From Symsagittifera roscoffensis (lineage: Eukaryota > Xenacoelomorpha > Acoela > Convolutidae): a DNA stretch of 64,000 nt. Of the stretch, positions 1 to 11,840 are shown one piece after another. The stretch lies in contig NC_087065.1 in assembly GCF_963678635.1 (NCBI RefSeq), forward strand, positions 65,133,374-65,197,373. The letters are read 5' to 3'. The position numbers and the translations under genes are program-made. The notes below the pieces were generated by a model. That model had not been told where the DNA came from, made no database searches, and worked only from the letters and a program-made list of their open reading frames with translations. Every line of letters begins with the position of its first letter. Within the stretch, counting starts at the first letter, position 1.

Positions 1-1965
1 TTAGGCTAGGTGTTTTAGCCTGGGTCACCTAAGAGGAAGTGAATCAAGTGAAGGATGAGTAACCGAAATTCTTCACTGTTTATTTTAAATAAAATGGTTA
101 GTTTTTTCAAAAATTATTTTTAGTCTTGGGTCTTTGATAAGGGTTGGGTAGTGAATTGACGTTTGAGGTCGATAGACACTTTAAAAAGTGGGAGTGAGAA
201 CAAAATTGTTCCGTTTGATCCAAGGAAAGCCTTGATGATCTATTATTTAAGTTGAGATAATGTAAGAGAGAACAAGGATAAGCCTTGATAAAACTTAATG
301 TAAAGGTTTTAAGTGTCATTTGTTTAAAATTAAGGTTTAGGATGATGTTAGGTTTATATAATGCGCTGTTATTTTTTAAGTGATGAAGCTGGGATGAAGG
401 AATGATTTGACAGATTAATAAAATTAACGATGATTTTTTGTTTCAACAAATTTTTGTATTTTTTAAAATAAATTATTTCAGTCAAAATCTTTTAATTTAC
501 TGCAGGTTTTCTGGAGGAAACGACTTGTCTTGTTTTTATCAGTCGTTATTGTATAAATGGTAGGTTTAGCACCATGAAGGATTTCTTCAAATTTTATGTC
601 AGTAAATAAAATCTAAATTTACTGCGGAAAGGATTCTAAATACATAGGTTTGGTCCGGTTTCCGTTGTACTATCATGAAATGAATCGGTAGATTTCTTCC
701 TAATCGTATACCGTGCCTTGTCCTTGGTCTTCTCGCAATACCTGGTACTTCTCGTTTTGTTCGGAAAATGGGCGGTGATCTATTGAGTCGGAGTGACCTT
801 TCTAATAAATTGTCTATTTCATGTAACATTTTTGCAATTTTGCAATTGTCTACTTATAAAATCTATTTTTTCTAAGTCCAAGTTAAGGTTAAGGTCTTGT
901 CCGAGACTTTTGGTCGCACCAGATGAGTTATATATGGATTACTATACTCATAGAGTAATTTCAGATAAGGTACACCGTCTGCTCGTCACGCTATCTTATT
1001 TTCGGTCGGATAGATTCGTGCAACTTCTTACTCTAATACTAACCTTAATCTTACTCTTTCATCTCCTAGTCTCAATAGTGTATACTGGTTTATGCGAGTT
1101 ATTTTCTAGAAGGAGAACAACTGTATTCTAAGTTTAATTCAAATTGCTCTGGTGCTGAAACTACAAGTAGTTTCAGCACTTACAAAAAAGTGTAAATGTT
1201 AGTTAAGGAATATGATTGGATAGTTAAGAATATTTTATAGAATTAAAGAATTGTTTTTATAACCAATTATAATTTCTAATTTAGAACTGGTTCCATTCGA
1301 ATTTTTGTTTCCAATGAATAAACAGAAAACTTCTTTACGATCGTCTAAGATTGAATAAAACAGATTTTTGTCCCCAATGGAATCAGTTTTTTTTGTACTA
1401 CTACAACTTAATATCAAGCTCAGATTCAACTGCCTTGCAGTTAATTCTGAGTTTAGTTCTCTTCTATAATTTTCTTTGAAGAATGGGTAAACTATAAAAA
1501 AAAGAGCTTATATAAAAAATATGGGTGAAACAAGCAACTTCCGATACTTTCGAACTAGAAGCATTGTATATTTGGAGGGAAAGGCCTCTGACAACCAAAC
1601 ACTAATTTTAAAGGCCTCTGACTACCTAACAAAATTAATCGTAAAGTTTTTACAGTAGATCGAAGTTCTAAAAACCTGTCACACTCTCAAAATCTATGAA
1701 CACGCTTCATCTAAAATATCTACCAATTCATTTGCCTAATTCATATTTCATGAAATATTGCGCAAAAACATCTACAATTAAAATTAAACAGACTGGTTTG
1801 TTTGATTTTGTTCATTATCATTTTGGTTCGCAAGCTATTCTTTATCTGAAATGTAAGTTTTAAATTACTCTTAGCATAAAAAGTAGATTTGTTTTCTATG
1901 AAAATTTATTCAAATTTATTGAGAGTAAAATACAATTTAATGTACAATTCTCGGCCAAACAGCGT
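1..1965. other. AT-rich stretch without a recognisable gene
   Basis: Both strands show only short open frames with no recognisable motif. The stretch holds one perfect hairpin (described separately) and a two-copy direct repeat containing 'ggcctctgac' near 1585-1625. It is most likely decayed repeat or intergenic DNA. Confidence 0.5.
1152..1179. repeat. Perfect 13-bp hairpin
   Basis: GTGCTGAAACTAC at 1152-1164 is followed by a 2-nt loop (AA) and then its exact reverse complement at 1167-1179. The sequence shows a cruciform or RNA stem-loop potential. Function is unknown; it could be a folded tip of an old element. Confidence 0.6.
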
Positions 1966-2205
1966 AATTGGGTGCGTACCCACGGAGCCGCATTCCCGGA
2001 TAGCCGAAAAAACTACATACCTCCCATTTTAATTAAATTAAATCAGTAAATTCTTCAATAAATTGAGACGAGTTTTGATTGGACAAAAAATGCCTCAAAA
2101 CTTTGCAGCCTGTTAGCTAACAAAAAAATTGATAACTCCAAAAAATTTTAAGAGATTTGATTGGCTAATACTTTTACTCTCATTGAATTAATTAATAACA
2201 AAAGT

Positions 2206-2284
2206 CCGACCTCTTCAGGGGCGACCTCTACAATGCCCGACCTCTACAAGGGCGACCTCTACAAGACCGACCTCTACAATGCAA
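2206..2284. repeat. Minisatellite, about 14-bp unit
   Basis: The unit 'cgacctctacaa' with a short variable linker recurs five to six times inside the inverted-repeat element. It keeps a short forward reading frame open, which is a repeat artefact. Confidence 0.7.
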
Positions 2285-2600
2285 ATTTTAAAGGGGAGCA
2301 CGCGCTGAAAAACGCAATTTTTGGTCAACATTTTCCAAAAAATTCCAAAAACGGCGCTTTCGCCTGTTTTTCAAACATTTGTGACCCCCCCCTCCTCGAG
2401 AAAATCCTAGATCCTCCCCTGCATTAACATTATAATCGATTATAATTTGGGTTGGAGGCCCTTAATTTGGGGCCCCCAGTTTGGGGGCCTTTAATAATTT
2501 TTATTGTTTGCCTGGAGGGGGGGCATGGTGGAGGTAAACGTGGTTAGGGGACGGGCGTAATTGGGAGGAGGGTAAGGAAAAATGATGGGACTAAGTGTAA

Positions 2601-2603
<3 letters not shown>

Positions 2604-2675
<72 letters not shown>
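2604..2675. repeat. (GT)n microsatellite
   Basis: An uninterrupted TG/GT dinucleotide tract of about 36 units, typical of animal genomes. Confidence 0.97.
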
Positions 2676-2679
<4 letters not shown>

Positions 2680-2867
2680 GAGAAAGGGGGTACCCTAAAA
2701 AATAAAACAATGTTTTTAAGTAAGTTTGTAGGATCTCTTTAACTATTCCCCTTATGGTACCTAGTAACATATCTCTCCTCCCCCTCCCCCCTATTCTCCC
2801 CCCTCCTCCCCCTATTAAGAAATGGGTAAGAGGGTAGTAGAAAGGGGGAGTAATTGTTGAGTCGATC

Positions 2868-2970
2868 CAAAATTTCGCCTATCCGGGAACGAATTTATTT
2901 TTCGGCTATCCGGGAACGAATTTATTTTTTGGCTATCCGGGATCAAAATTGTTTTTCGGCTATCCGGGTA
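2868..2970. repeat. Four subterminal direct repeats
   Basis: The motif 'cggctatccggg' recurs about every 28 bp and ends in the right arm of the inverted-repeat element. Repeated subterminal motifs are common transposase-binding sites in DNA transposons; that role here is inferred. Confidence 0.6.
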
Positions 2971-2999
2971 TTCGGCTCCGTGACACGCCACCCGTAATT

Positions 3000-3465
3000 G
3001 TGCCTTTTAGGTTTATTGATAATTTTTAAAAAGGAAATTTGCGTCATTTGGTAGAACAAACTTTGTGTCAATGAGAAAAAAAACACCGCATTTTCAAACT
3101 CATTTAACTCAACATGCGAAAAAAATGAATAAATAATAGCGCAAATTCTAAAAACTGGATTGAAAACCAACATAAAATAAGATAGCAATGGAAACTTTTG
3201 GTAAGATTATCTGAGAAAGAATTTTTTGTTCCGGCACCTAGAGAAATAGAGAAACGAGAAGAAATTGAAAAAAAAACTCATCTATTCTGACGCTGCAACA
3301 TCGAGACAATGACTAGCTGCTAAATTGTGCCAGGTCGTTGCGTCACAAATTTTCTTCAATAAGAGAACGTTGAAACAACCCAATTTTAAAACATCTTTTG
3401 CTTGTGAAATCAAACGCGATTGATTTTTCGCTCTTGTACAAATAAGACTGATGTTTCATTTCGGT
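3000..3465. other. No gene seen
   Basis: AT-rich sequence right of the inverted-repeat element. No coding motif or repeat was recognised on either strand. Confidence 0.4.
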
Positions 3466-4250
3466 ACTTGTGAATACCCACCATGTTTGCCACTTCTGCA
3501 TGATTTCTGATCAATTCGTAATTTTAAAAAAAGAATCCCGACGATGGACAAAAATGAGCGAAAACATCGGAATTAACTTTTCAAAATTCTTCAGCACATC
3601 TTGTAGCATACATATTAATTATTCGCCAAAAAAGTTAGTGTTCACCACTTCTTTTTTGGCGAATCCGGGAACATTTGGTTGGTTTTCAAGAATGTTCACC
3701 ACTTCTGTATGATTTTTGATCAATTTGCATATTTGAAACAATGAACCCGATGATACTTAAAATGAGCAAAATAATCGGAATTAATTTTTCAAAACTCTTC
3801 AGCACCTTTTGTAGCATACAAAGTATAGAATGTTCACCACTTCTGTATGATTTTTGATCAATTTGCATATTTGAAACAATGAACCCCGATGATGCTTAAA
3901 ATGAGCAAAATAATCGGAATTAATTTTTCAAAACTCTTCAGCACGTTTTGTAGCATACAAAGCAATAACTTGTCAAAAATGTTAGCGTATCTGTTTAAAA
4001 TATTCACCAATTTTGTATGTTTTTTGATCATATTGCAAGTTTAAAAAATCATAGTCCCAATTGTGCACAAAATATGCAAAACATTGGATATAACATTTCA
4101 AAATACTTGAACACAATCTGTAGCATGTATACAATTAATTGGTCAAAAAAATAAATGTATCTGTTAGATATGTTTGCAACTTTTGCATAGTTTTTATTGA
4201 TTTGTAAAACAGAAAAAATAATCCCGTTGATGCAAAAATTGAGAGTTCAA
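3466..4250. repeat. Tandem array, about 140-bp unit
   Basis: Units at about 3690-3830 and 3831-3970 are nearly identical. They start 'gttcaccacttctgtatg', continue with 'ttttgatcaatttgcat' and end in 'tgtagcatacaaag'. Progressively diverged copies precede (3466-3690) and follow (3990-4250). This is a local satellite-like array. Confidence 0.75.
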
Positions 4251-5194
4251 GAAAGTTTGTTACTGTTTTAGATTTTTTCACTTTTAAAGTGTCCAATTTG
4301 AGGTCTCTAACTGTTCTGATTCTATTGCGATCATCTTTCTATTTGATCAGCTGATGCAATCCGTTATGATTTTTCGTTAAGTTAAATTTAATTTGGTTTG
4401 ACTGACATACACATTGTCGCTTCAACATCTTTTTTTCTTAAAAAAAAACCCCTGATTCAAATTTTTTGATTTAAATGTCTGTAAAAAACACCATGTCAAT
4501 TGTTTTGGGTATGAATTAAAAGTGAAATCAAAATTCTGTAATGAATGATTGAAAAATGGCGTTTTTCAAAAAAAAAATTAGAAACAAAACATAACAAGAA
4601 ACTTCTCATTGATAATCTCCGTCGAACCCAAAAATTACTTATTGCAGCGTACAATTTCGCTTACTGGGCTCAGAAAGGGTTTGGGAATCCTTGCAGAAAA
4701 TAAAAAAAACTGTCGTGCCAGTTAGTTGCAGAAACCAGAATGCAGCTTTTATTCTCAAGTTTACCAGGCCAGTCAAAGAAGCTTTTCTAAAAAACGTGAG
4801 AGAAGCGTTCAGCACAATGTGTCTCACGTAGCACAACTGAGAAAAACAGTACCAGTGAGATTTTTGGTCATAGTTTTTGCGATTTGATTGAGAGCATTGA
4901 ATTTTATCAGCTAAAAAAATCTTATTACTTTAAAAAGTTGCTTGAAATGTCATGCGGCTCATAAAACGCTGCTAAATTAAGACCTATGAGCTGTGCAATG
5001 ACTTTGCCAGCCAAGCGGGGCTAAAAAAACTGCCATGTTGTAGCTTTGAACAAAATTATCCCCTAGTGCAAACTTAATGTTTTAAAACTCTTGACATATC
5101 TCATTCAGACAAAAGTTTAAAACAATTTTGATATTGGTTTGTGCCGTTAAATGCAAAACAGGTTGCTCAATTTTAAAGCAGAAAATCATCCATA
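4251..5194. other. AT-rich, no gene seen
   Basis: No recognisable coding motif on either strand. It precedes the decayed LINE reverse transcriptase and could include its unrecognisable 5' part. Confidence 0.4.
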
Positions 5195-6080
5195 TTGTCT
5201 GATATTTCAAACAGCGTTATGAAAAAAAGGATGCAAGGAATTTTGCATGCACCTAACATTCTTCATTTTGAATATATATTTGAAAAAACATACCTAACTG
5301 GAGCTACTAAAAAACAGTGGCTACACCAATTTGTAAAAAAAGACCTACAAAACTACAGAGAACTTTCAATAACCTGAGCATTATCAAGAGTGTTTGCAAA
5401 AATTTACTTAAGCAGATAATTGGGTATCTGCAAACCATTAGTCTCCTAAGCTTTATTCATTTTGGGTTCCGAAATTCAACCACTGACTCTATCTTATACT
5501 GAATAGAATGTTTTCGAAAAACAATTGACAACAACAAAAACAGTGATTGCTCATTACTTGTTCGTCTGAAAGCAGATAATTCTGATGATTACAAATATCT
5601 ACAACTAAAAGTATTTTTGTAAGAGGTTTCAAATTGTAAGATCACAAAAATTAAACTTTTTTATAAGCAGTCATTGGAAAAGAAAATTTTTTTTTCAGTC
5701 ATGTCCAATTTACTTCGATCTCACCACAGCAACGGTTCGCACAGGGTTATGGTACCGCTTGTTTTCAGCCTCTTTTTAAATGATCATATTAAGCATTTGA
5801 CCAACTCGTGTAATGTTGTGCAATAGACTGACGACATGCAAATCTTTTCTTAAGACCACGATGTATATTTTACACAGCATCAATCGGAAAAAAATTACAA
5901 AATCATATTGGAAAGTTTCAATATCCACTATGCTAAACTGGATGCAAAACAATTGCAATCATTTTGTATGGTCGAAATAATTCAAAAGAAATTAGAGACA
6001 AGATTCTAATTACCTTGAACAACGATATAATAGAGAAGAAAAGAATGTTAAATTTCTTGGAATCGTTTTAGTCTAATTTT
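5195..6080 (+). pseudogene. Decayed non-LTR (LINE) reverse transcriptase
   Basis: Several RT landmarks appear in order but in shifting frames. Around 5335-5500 there is an FNNLSIIKSVCKN stretch followed by HFGFRNSTTDSIL, which matches the 'RPISI ... QFGFR.. STT.AIL' block. Around 5745-5850 there is VPLVFSLFLND and then TDDMQI, the 'GPLLFSLFIND ... YADD.QI' palm block with the Tyr replaced. Around 5930-5975 there is NWMQNN, and near 6047 KFLGI, both typical of the thumb of jockey/CR1/RTE-type enzymes. Stops and frameshifts are frequent, so it is dead. The clade cannot be fixed from these fragments. Confidence 0.65.
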
Positions 6081-6407
6081 AACACTCCAAAAATAGATTT
6101 AAAAAAAGAGAAAAATAGCTTGCAGAATAAAAACACTTCTATCACTCAAAAAACCATAGCAATTAAAATTTTGTTCCTGCTTGTAATTGCGCTTCTTATA
6201 AGTTATTTACACAAGCCAGCCATTCTTTTGAGCTAATTTAGACATTAATTTTCAGATATTTAAGTAATCCAGACAACAATGTAGATGACAACAAACAGTT
6301 TACACATGCATAGTACCAAAACCAACGGATACCGAGCACGCTTTTGAACTTCAGATGTTGCGCACCACTACAGTACAAGATAAACATAGAAGAGGGTACC
6401 GTGCACT

Positions 6408-6737
6408 GTGTTTTTGGAAGACACATCTACATCGGAACTTTTTCATGAAGCATTTTTGATCAATAGACAGCAATGGGAAAAATCACACGCGCAAATTTTG
6501 TTTACGTCCCGGAAATCGAAAACCAACTTTTCCTCACTTGGGTCGATTTTTTTGGGTGATCTGAAAACAAATGTGGTCAAAAAACTGTCTTGTTGGGGTA
6601 GTTCCTCCTATGTTGGACAATTTGGTCGGCCTTTGGCCACAAGGATTGAGGAACACAAGAAAGAGGTTACGGCTGTAGGCATACACATACGACAGTGTAG
6701 GGAGGAAGCGACCACTGCACAGTTGAGTTGTAAATAA
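6408..6737 (+). pseudogene. Possible Penelope-like GIY-YIG endonuclease relic
   Basis: A 109-codon open frame has a C-terminal SYVGQFGRPLATRIEEHKKE. This resembles the 'YVG.TGR.L..R..EHK' signature of the GIY-YIG endonuclease domain of Penelope-like retroelements. The N-terminal part is not recognisable and the upstream RT is missing or decayed. It could also be a GIY-YIG relic of another origin. The call rests on this one motif. Confidence 0.45.
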
Positions 6738-6739
6738 AA

Positions 6740-7320
6740 GATCAGACAAACAACGCAATGAAACTACTAATACTGAAAGTACTGCACATTAGCAAATTGA
6801 GACCAAAGGTCAACACGCGGGATCAGCTTAAAAGTATGGATGTAACACTTACATTTTAGTCGGAAAAAAGTTTTGCCCTAAAATATAGACCATGTCAAAA
6901 GTTTGTAAAAACTAAAAGTCAGATTTAAAAAAGTCTGAGAAAAAAGAAGGAATGTAAATTTTATTATGTTCTGAAGTAAAAACGCTTAAATTTGATTGTT
7001 TGATAGATTTAATTTTTTCCTAGAACTATTCAATTGTCTTTATGATGTTTCAACGTCTGTAAATAACTTTTTGTTCAATTTGACTAACCTGGCGATAGAC
7101 AAAAAGACTGGGAAAGCACCAGTTAGATCAATTTTTCGCAACAAGCAATCCCTTGCCAGCCTAGTCAAAAAACCAAGTCACTGCTTTTTTTTGCACTTGA
7201 AATCAATTATCAGAAAACAGCTGCTCACATAAGCCATAATGGAAGAACAAAAAGCAAATACCAACTAAAACACTTCTTCAGCAACAGTTTCTGCAACAAA
7301 AAAAATGATTTGAAAAAATT
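6740..7320. other. No clear gene
   Basis: AT-rich sequence between two RT-related relics. A short open frame at 6996-7232 has no recognisable domain. Probably decayed retroelement sequence. Confidence 0.35.
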
Positions 7321-7339
7321 GACAGGGGAGACAATAAGG

Positions 7340-8040
7340 GTACTGTCAGAATAGCATGCTTAGCTGACATTTCTGCCCCCACTGATGTAATCATCTGCAA
7401 GCTTCTTCGGACAATTATCCAGACTGTCCCGAAAACGGGCGACCTTTCCCGCCAATCGACAACGAAGCCGAAAATCTCACTGTTACCACTGACCTCGTAA
7501 AAGACCTGGTCAACTCTTTCCCGAACGGATTTGGAGCAGGGCCTACTTCGCTTCTGAAGATGGCTTGTCAACTTTGGAGCAATGGGCAAAAAAAAATCTG
7601 AAAAAATGCGGGGCTTGAGATTAATTGCCGTTGATGAAACACTCAGAGCAACTCGGAGCGGGCGTTCGTTTTGGAACAGAAGGGGCAGCCGACGCTGCTC
7701 TATCTTTCCTCCACAATATGCTCAATGACATGTTGTACCCCAAAATTGAGCTTGCAGCGCCTTCAATGCCTTTAGAAGAGACTGACTGGCGTAAGCATTC
7801 AAAACCCAAGCCCCAGAAAGTTACTATGTTTTCTTTCTAAAGGAAGGTGTCCAGCAAAGTGACACAATTGCATCGATTGGTTTCTGCATTTTCATTCCTC
7901 ATCTGCTCACCAACATCATTTTAATGTTCAATTGTGGTTACCTCGACGACATATTGGCGGGTGACAACTGAAAATCGTCTAGAAAGACTTGAAGAAACTC
8001 AGCGATTATGAACTCAAGGTGAAAGGGGAAATATCATTTC
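7340..8040 (+). pseudogene. Decayed reverse-transcriptase relic
   Basis: Less AT-rich than its surroundings. The 7625-7840 frame reads EQLGAGVRFGTEGAADAAL, resembling the 'QLGVG...G.EAAVHA' block found before the palm of a group of animal mobile-element RTs. Near 7930-7970 another frame reads GYLDDILAGD, which matches a YxDD palm motif followed by Gly-Asp. Stops and frameshifts separate the blocks, so it is not functional. Family assignment is uncertain. Confidence 0.5.
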
Positions 8041-8089
8041 AATTCTTAAGAAACTCAAAATTGATCCCAGTAGAATTCTGATCCCAAAA

Positions 8090-8280
8090 TTGCCACTCCT
8101 GAAATATTTTTGATCAATTTGTAATTAAAAAAATGAATCCCCATGATGCACAGATTTGTAGCACACATATAAAATTGAAAAAATCGTAATACCGATTATG
8201 CAGAAAATATGCGAAAACATTGGAGTTAACATTTGAAAGTTCTTGATCGCAATCTGTAGCATGTATACAAATTGATAACT
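8090..8280. repeat. Dispersed relic of the 140-bp unit
   Basis: 'ttttgatcaatttgtaa', 'gatgcacagatttgtag' and 'atctgtagcatgtatac' match diverged units of the array at 3466-4250, so one or two units lie about 4 kb away. Confidence 0.55.
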
Positions 8281-9109
8281 AACGTAAAAATTGTAAGCTA
8301 AATAAATTTATTCTCGCAATTTAATGCATTTTCAGATTTAAAAAACTAATTAATTTTCACAGAAGGACCAAAAAACCATAAAAGCTATCAAAATTATTCT
8401 TTATAAAAAATATTTTATCACATTGTTAGGTAACATGTATTTTGCAATCAAACATAAACAATCCCGCAAATGAGTTCTGAGAGTTTTTTATTTTTTCATT
8501 CTCATTTTTTCAAACATGTGTACAAAGAAATAGTAAAAAAAAATTTGCTAAAATTTATTGTGTATATGAAACACTATTTGAAAGAAAGCTGAACTCGCAT
8601 TGAGAGAAAACTGAACTAATGATGACTTATTTGAGACAACTTGCAGGTACAAGAATTGAATAACTTCTGGGAAAAAACAACATGCGTTTTTATTTGAGTT
8701 TTCAGGTGAACAAATTATCTTATTATATACATTGAATTTGTCTGCTCCAACATTGCCGCCCCCACATTGATCTTTGATCAATCTTTTCACAATTCATATG
8801 GGAATGAAATTCGGAAGCAGCAAGAAAAAGGCGAAATGTGATATGTCGGGTTTGATTGCGGAGAAAGTGATGAGTGCCATGAAGGTGGCAAAGCTGAACT
8901 TGGAGGGTCGAGTGGTCCTCAGGCGGCTGGAGTTGGTGTATGCAGCCCCTGAGCCTGCGGTGACAATAAAAGAGGATTCGAAAGTACCGTTATAGGAAAC
9001 GCGGGAAGGATGAGTTTGAAAGAGTGGTAAGGAAGAGGAGTAGGATGACCGTGAATTGTTTTTGAGTTTTTAAAATTCTGCTTTTGCATGTGAATAGATT
9101 CTTTTATAT
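8281..9109. other. No clear gene; one short Lys-rich frame
   Basis: Mostly AT-rich. A 73-codon forward frame at 8774-8995 is less AT-rich than its flanks but matches no family I recognise. It could be a fragment of an element at the 3' end of the Pao relic. Confidence 0.3.
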
Positions 9110-10150
9110 TTCATCGTCTTTCATTGGGAATTTACGCAATTTTATAGTTGACCGTGTACTAAGCTTCCTCGTTATAACTTGCTTTTCCCTCACTAGACCA
9201 TCGACTTTGCTAGATTGTTTTTCCACAGTTCCAAGTGGCTATGATAAATGGGGGCTTTCATCATCTGTTATTTTTCTAGGTCTTTTTTTCAAGTTTCGTT
9301 GTTCTACACGGTTCTTATTGAGTTTTTTTATAGCGGTTAAATACTCAAAAGTTTATTTCTTCCATAAATTTGCAATCATTTTGTGCAAATAGTTGAATAT
9401 TTTTCTCGGGCTTTTTTAATCTTCATTAAGATCATCAATACTATGATCACTAACAATGGGCAATTGACTTGACTCGGAAATGTTTGACAGCTTTGTCGTT
9501 CTGATCGGCCTTGAGTTGAGTATAGCATCTATCCGACAAAGCATTGTGTGCATTTCAGCAAGTTTGAGTTTTTCTCCATCGCCTATTGTCTTCTGATGTA
9601 GAAGTTTTATTGACTTAACAGCGGTTTCTCACGTCTATCTAAACTTTTTTTAGTACATCGGTCCGGCTAAATCAATACCAACCTAAAGATGGTGATGGGT
9701 GGACTCTCTCACTTGGGTAATCTCCCATCAGCTGATTTCTTTGTTCGACTAAGAAAGCTGAAGCAAATGATGCAGTTGCCTATCCTTGCTTGCGACATCG
9801 TGCTGACTCATATGATCCAGAACTACTGCCGAGTGTGAGCAACAGTAGCATTCAGTCCAGAGTGTAGTTGAACAATGTGACTATGGTAGATCGAGGTTCT
9901 CGAAAATTGAGTGTTCGGATGTAAGATCATCTGAAACTTTGCTTTCTCGTTTAGACAATCAGCAGCTGCGTGTCGTCAAGCACTTTTCAGCAATCCTTCA
10001 CTGTCCATGAATGGATCTAGCTGAAGGAGGTTTGATTTCCGGCTATTATCTTGTCTGTTTCTGATTGCTTTCATTTCTTCGTCGAAATGCTGCTCCTGAA
10101 CGTCTCGTACAAGAAAGTTTAGTCCTAAATTTCAATGCTGAATACGATTG
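9110..10150 (-). pseudogene. Pao integrase and C-terminal domain, broken
   Basis: Near 9735-9775 a frame has a C-x2-C pair, then SADGRLPK, resembling the 'C..C ... MG.LP..R' zinc-binding end of Pao integrases. Immediately after, at about 9655-9685, VGIDLAGPMY matches the first catalytic Asp block of the family. Near 9115-9165 RSTIKLRKFP resembles the C-terminal 'R...KL..LP' motif that ends Pao integrase polyproteins. Stops and frameshifts lie between these blocks. Confidence 0.65.
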
Positions 10151-10171
10151 TCAGTGTTCTTCTTCAAAAGT

Positions 10172-10902
10172 TTAAGGGCAAACTTTTCGGTTAAAGCTCC
10201 AATGCCTAAACTTTAGCAAAAGATCCCCATGCTTGCATGGTTGCATGGTTTCCTCCCCGCAGGCAGGTTGCCTGAGTGAGCAGGATGGTTTCTTCGAATG
10301 ACCGTTTGAGCTTGTTCTTCTCATTTGCTTCGAGAACTGTTGGTTTTGCTGAAATACAACTTTAGTTTTTCTGCAGCGAAAAGGGTTTTGACCACCAAAA
10401 CTGCAAATTTTGTAGTTGCAACTGCTGCTACTGGCCGAGTTTTTTGATCGGCTGGATTTTGATGAGTCGGAACATGTTTCCACTTGTTATCTATTAGCAT
10501 CTGTTGAACTTTGGAAATTCGATTGGCCACAAAACTAGAAGATCTGCATGGAGTTGATCTGATCCAAGCAAAACCTATTGTTGAATCACTCCACGTGCTG
10601 ACATCTACCGTCAAGCAAAGCTCCAGTCTTGGAATGCGAAATGTCTTCCTATTGCAAGTCCGTGAATTGGCAGCCAGCAAAAAGTGTAGGTTCCGCGTTT
10701 GAAGTTGTTTTGGCAGTGATAGCTGCTCCATAATCCATTTCCGATGCATCGCAGAAAAGATGAAAAACAACTTGCTGAAATCAATCCTTGGCCAAGTATC
10801 GAGATACAGCCAGAGGAGGCAAAAAACCCAAGCTAGTCCTCCAGTGTTGGAATTGATACATAATATGTGCCCCAACATTATCATCTCATTCCAAATCTCC
10901 AT
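10172..10902 (-). pseudogene. Pao RNase H-like region, broken
   Basis: The frame shows FRIPRLEL, then STWSDSTIGFAWI, then FVANRISKVQ and finally VPTHQNPADQ. These match the ordered BEL/Pao blocks 'PRLEL', 'W.DS..VL.W', 'FV.NR...I' and 'VP..NPAD'. The downstream part switches frame near 10330-10480. It lies directly downstream of RT, as expected. Confidence 0.75.
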
Positions 10903-11639
10903 CTCATTTGTTTTGGATTAGAATCGTCGGCCTTATCCCAAGGGGGACAAAACATAGTCTCAAGTTGCTTGCTATGATCTGGCGAGTGATTGTAGGTAAT
11001 CAATACTTTTCCGCAAAGCTAATGAGATGCCATTTCATCATTTCTGGTAGGCTTTTGTATGTCTTTCTTCTCTTTTTAGCGTGTTTCAGCTGACCAGAAG
11101 ATGCTGGGTAGAGTCATTTTTTGTGTTTTAGCCATTTGACCCGGGTCGATTTTTGAATTTTTCTGTCGAAAGTGACCCTATTAGGGCGCAAGTGAAATCA
11201 TCTTGATTCTTTTAGAAAAATTCTAGGGGTATCTGGATGTTTCCTGTCAAGGAAGCAATCTAGTGAAGCGATCTAGAGCCGTTTGCTTCCAATTTCTGAT
11301 ATGCTCGATCAGAAAATAACTCAAACTTGGCTTTTTTTTGGTAAAATTGATCTCGAAATTTCATCTCGAACGAAAATGATTTTGTGTCTAATTCATGCGT
11401 AGTCCACTTCAAGCAATTAAGCTGAATGAAAATGCCAAAGTTTAGTTGCCTCTGTTGTCTTTTTTAAGCATTTTACAAGCGTTCGGAGTTGACCAGAGTT
11501 TGACTTGGGACTTCGTGAAATCTATTTCCTAAAAAGTTCGATCCTCGGCAAAAATCTACGCAATTCATCAGGCATCTGTTGGGGTCCGAATGCTCCAGAA
11601 AATGTATCCCAATTGAGCTCAATGGTTTCAAAGCTGTGG

Positions 11640-11840
11640 TCAATTTCTGCTAAGAATGATACTCTGGAGGATGCTCATGTCTGGTTTCCCTTTATCTGCA
11701 CCATCCATGTAGTCATCAATGTAGAACGACTTGCAATTTGCTAGCTTTGTCTTTTCATTATCTCTTTTTTCGTCGGTGTCTGACAAAACTAAGTTCGTAT
11801 GGTTTGATAAATAATTGAAGCTATGCAGTAGATGGCGCAA
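11640..11840 (-). pseudogene. Pao reverse-transcriptase palm (copy 1)
   Basis: The frame contains FYIDDYMDGA, equivalent to the 'YVDD' catalytic palm of BEL/Pao RT. The preceding residues (HLLHSFNYLSNHTNL) do not align convincingly, so the frame may shift there. The remainder of RT is scattered in other frames through about 11000-12100. Confidence 0.6.

Larger units (their letters stand above)
1966..2999. mobile_element. 1-kb inverted-repeat element (MITE-like)
   Basis: The segment at 1966-2010 is an imperfect reverse complement of 2953-2999. Both arms contain 'cacggagccg' (or its complement) followed by 'cccggatagccgaaaa'. No transposase is encoded between them. The interior is low-complexity: a 14-bp minisatellite, a (GT)n tract, C-rich runs and four subterminal direct repeats beside the right arm. 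This layout fits a non-autonomous foldback or MITE-like DNA element. I could not define a clean target-site duplication, so the exact ends are uncertain. Confidence 0.5.

Noticed and set aside
793-1131. 112-codon plus-strand frame as a membrane protein gene
   Set aside because: Hydrophobic Leu-rich content but no recognisable domain or start context; AT-rich decayed surroundings make chance the better explanation.
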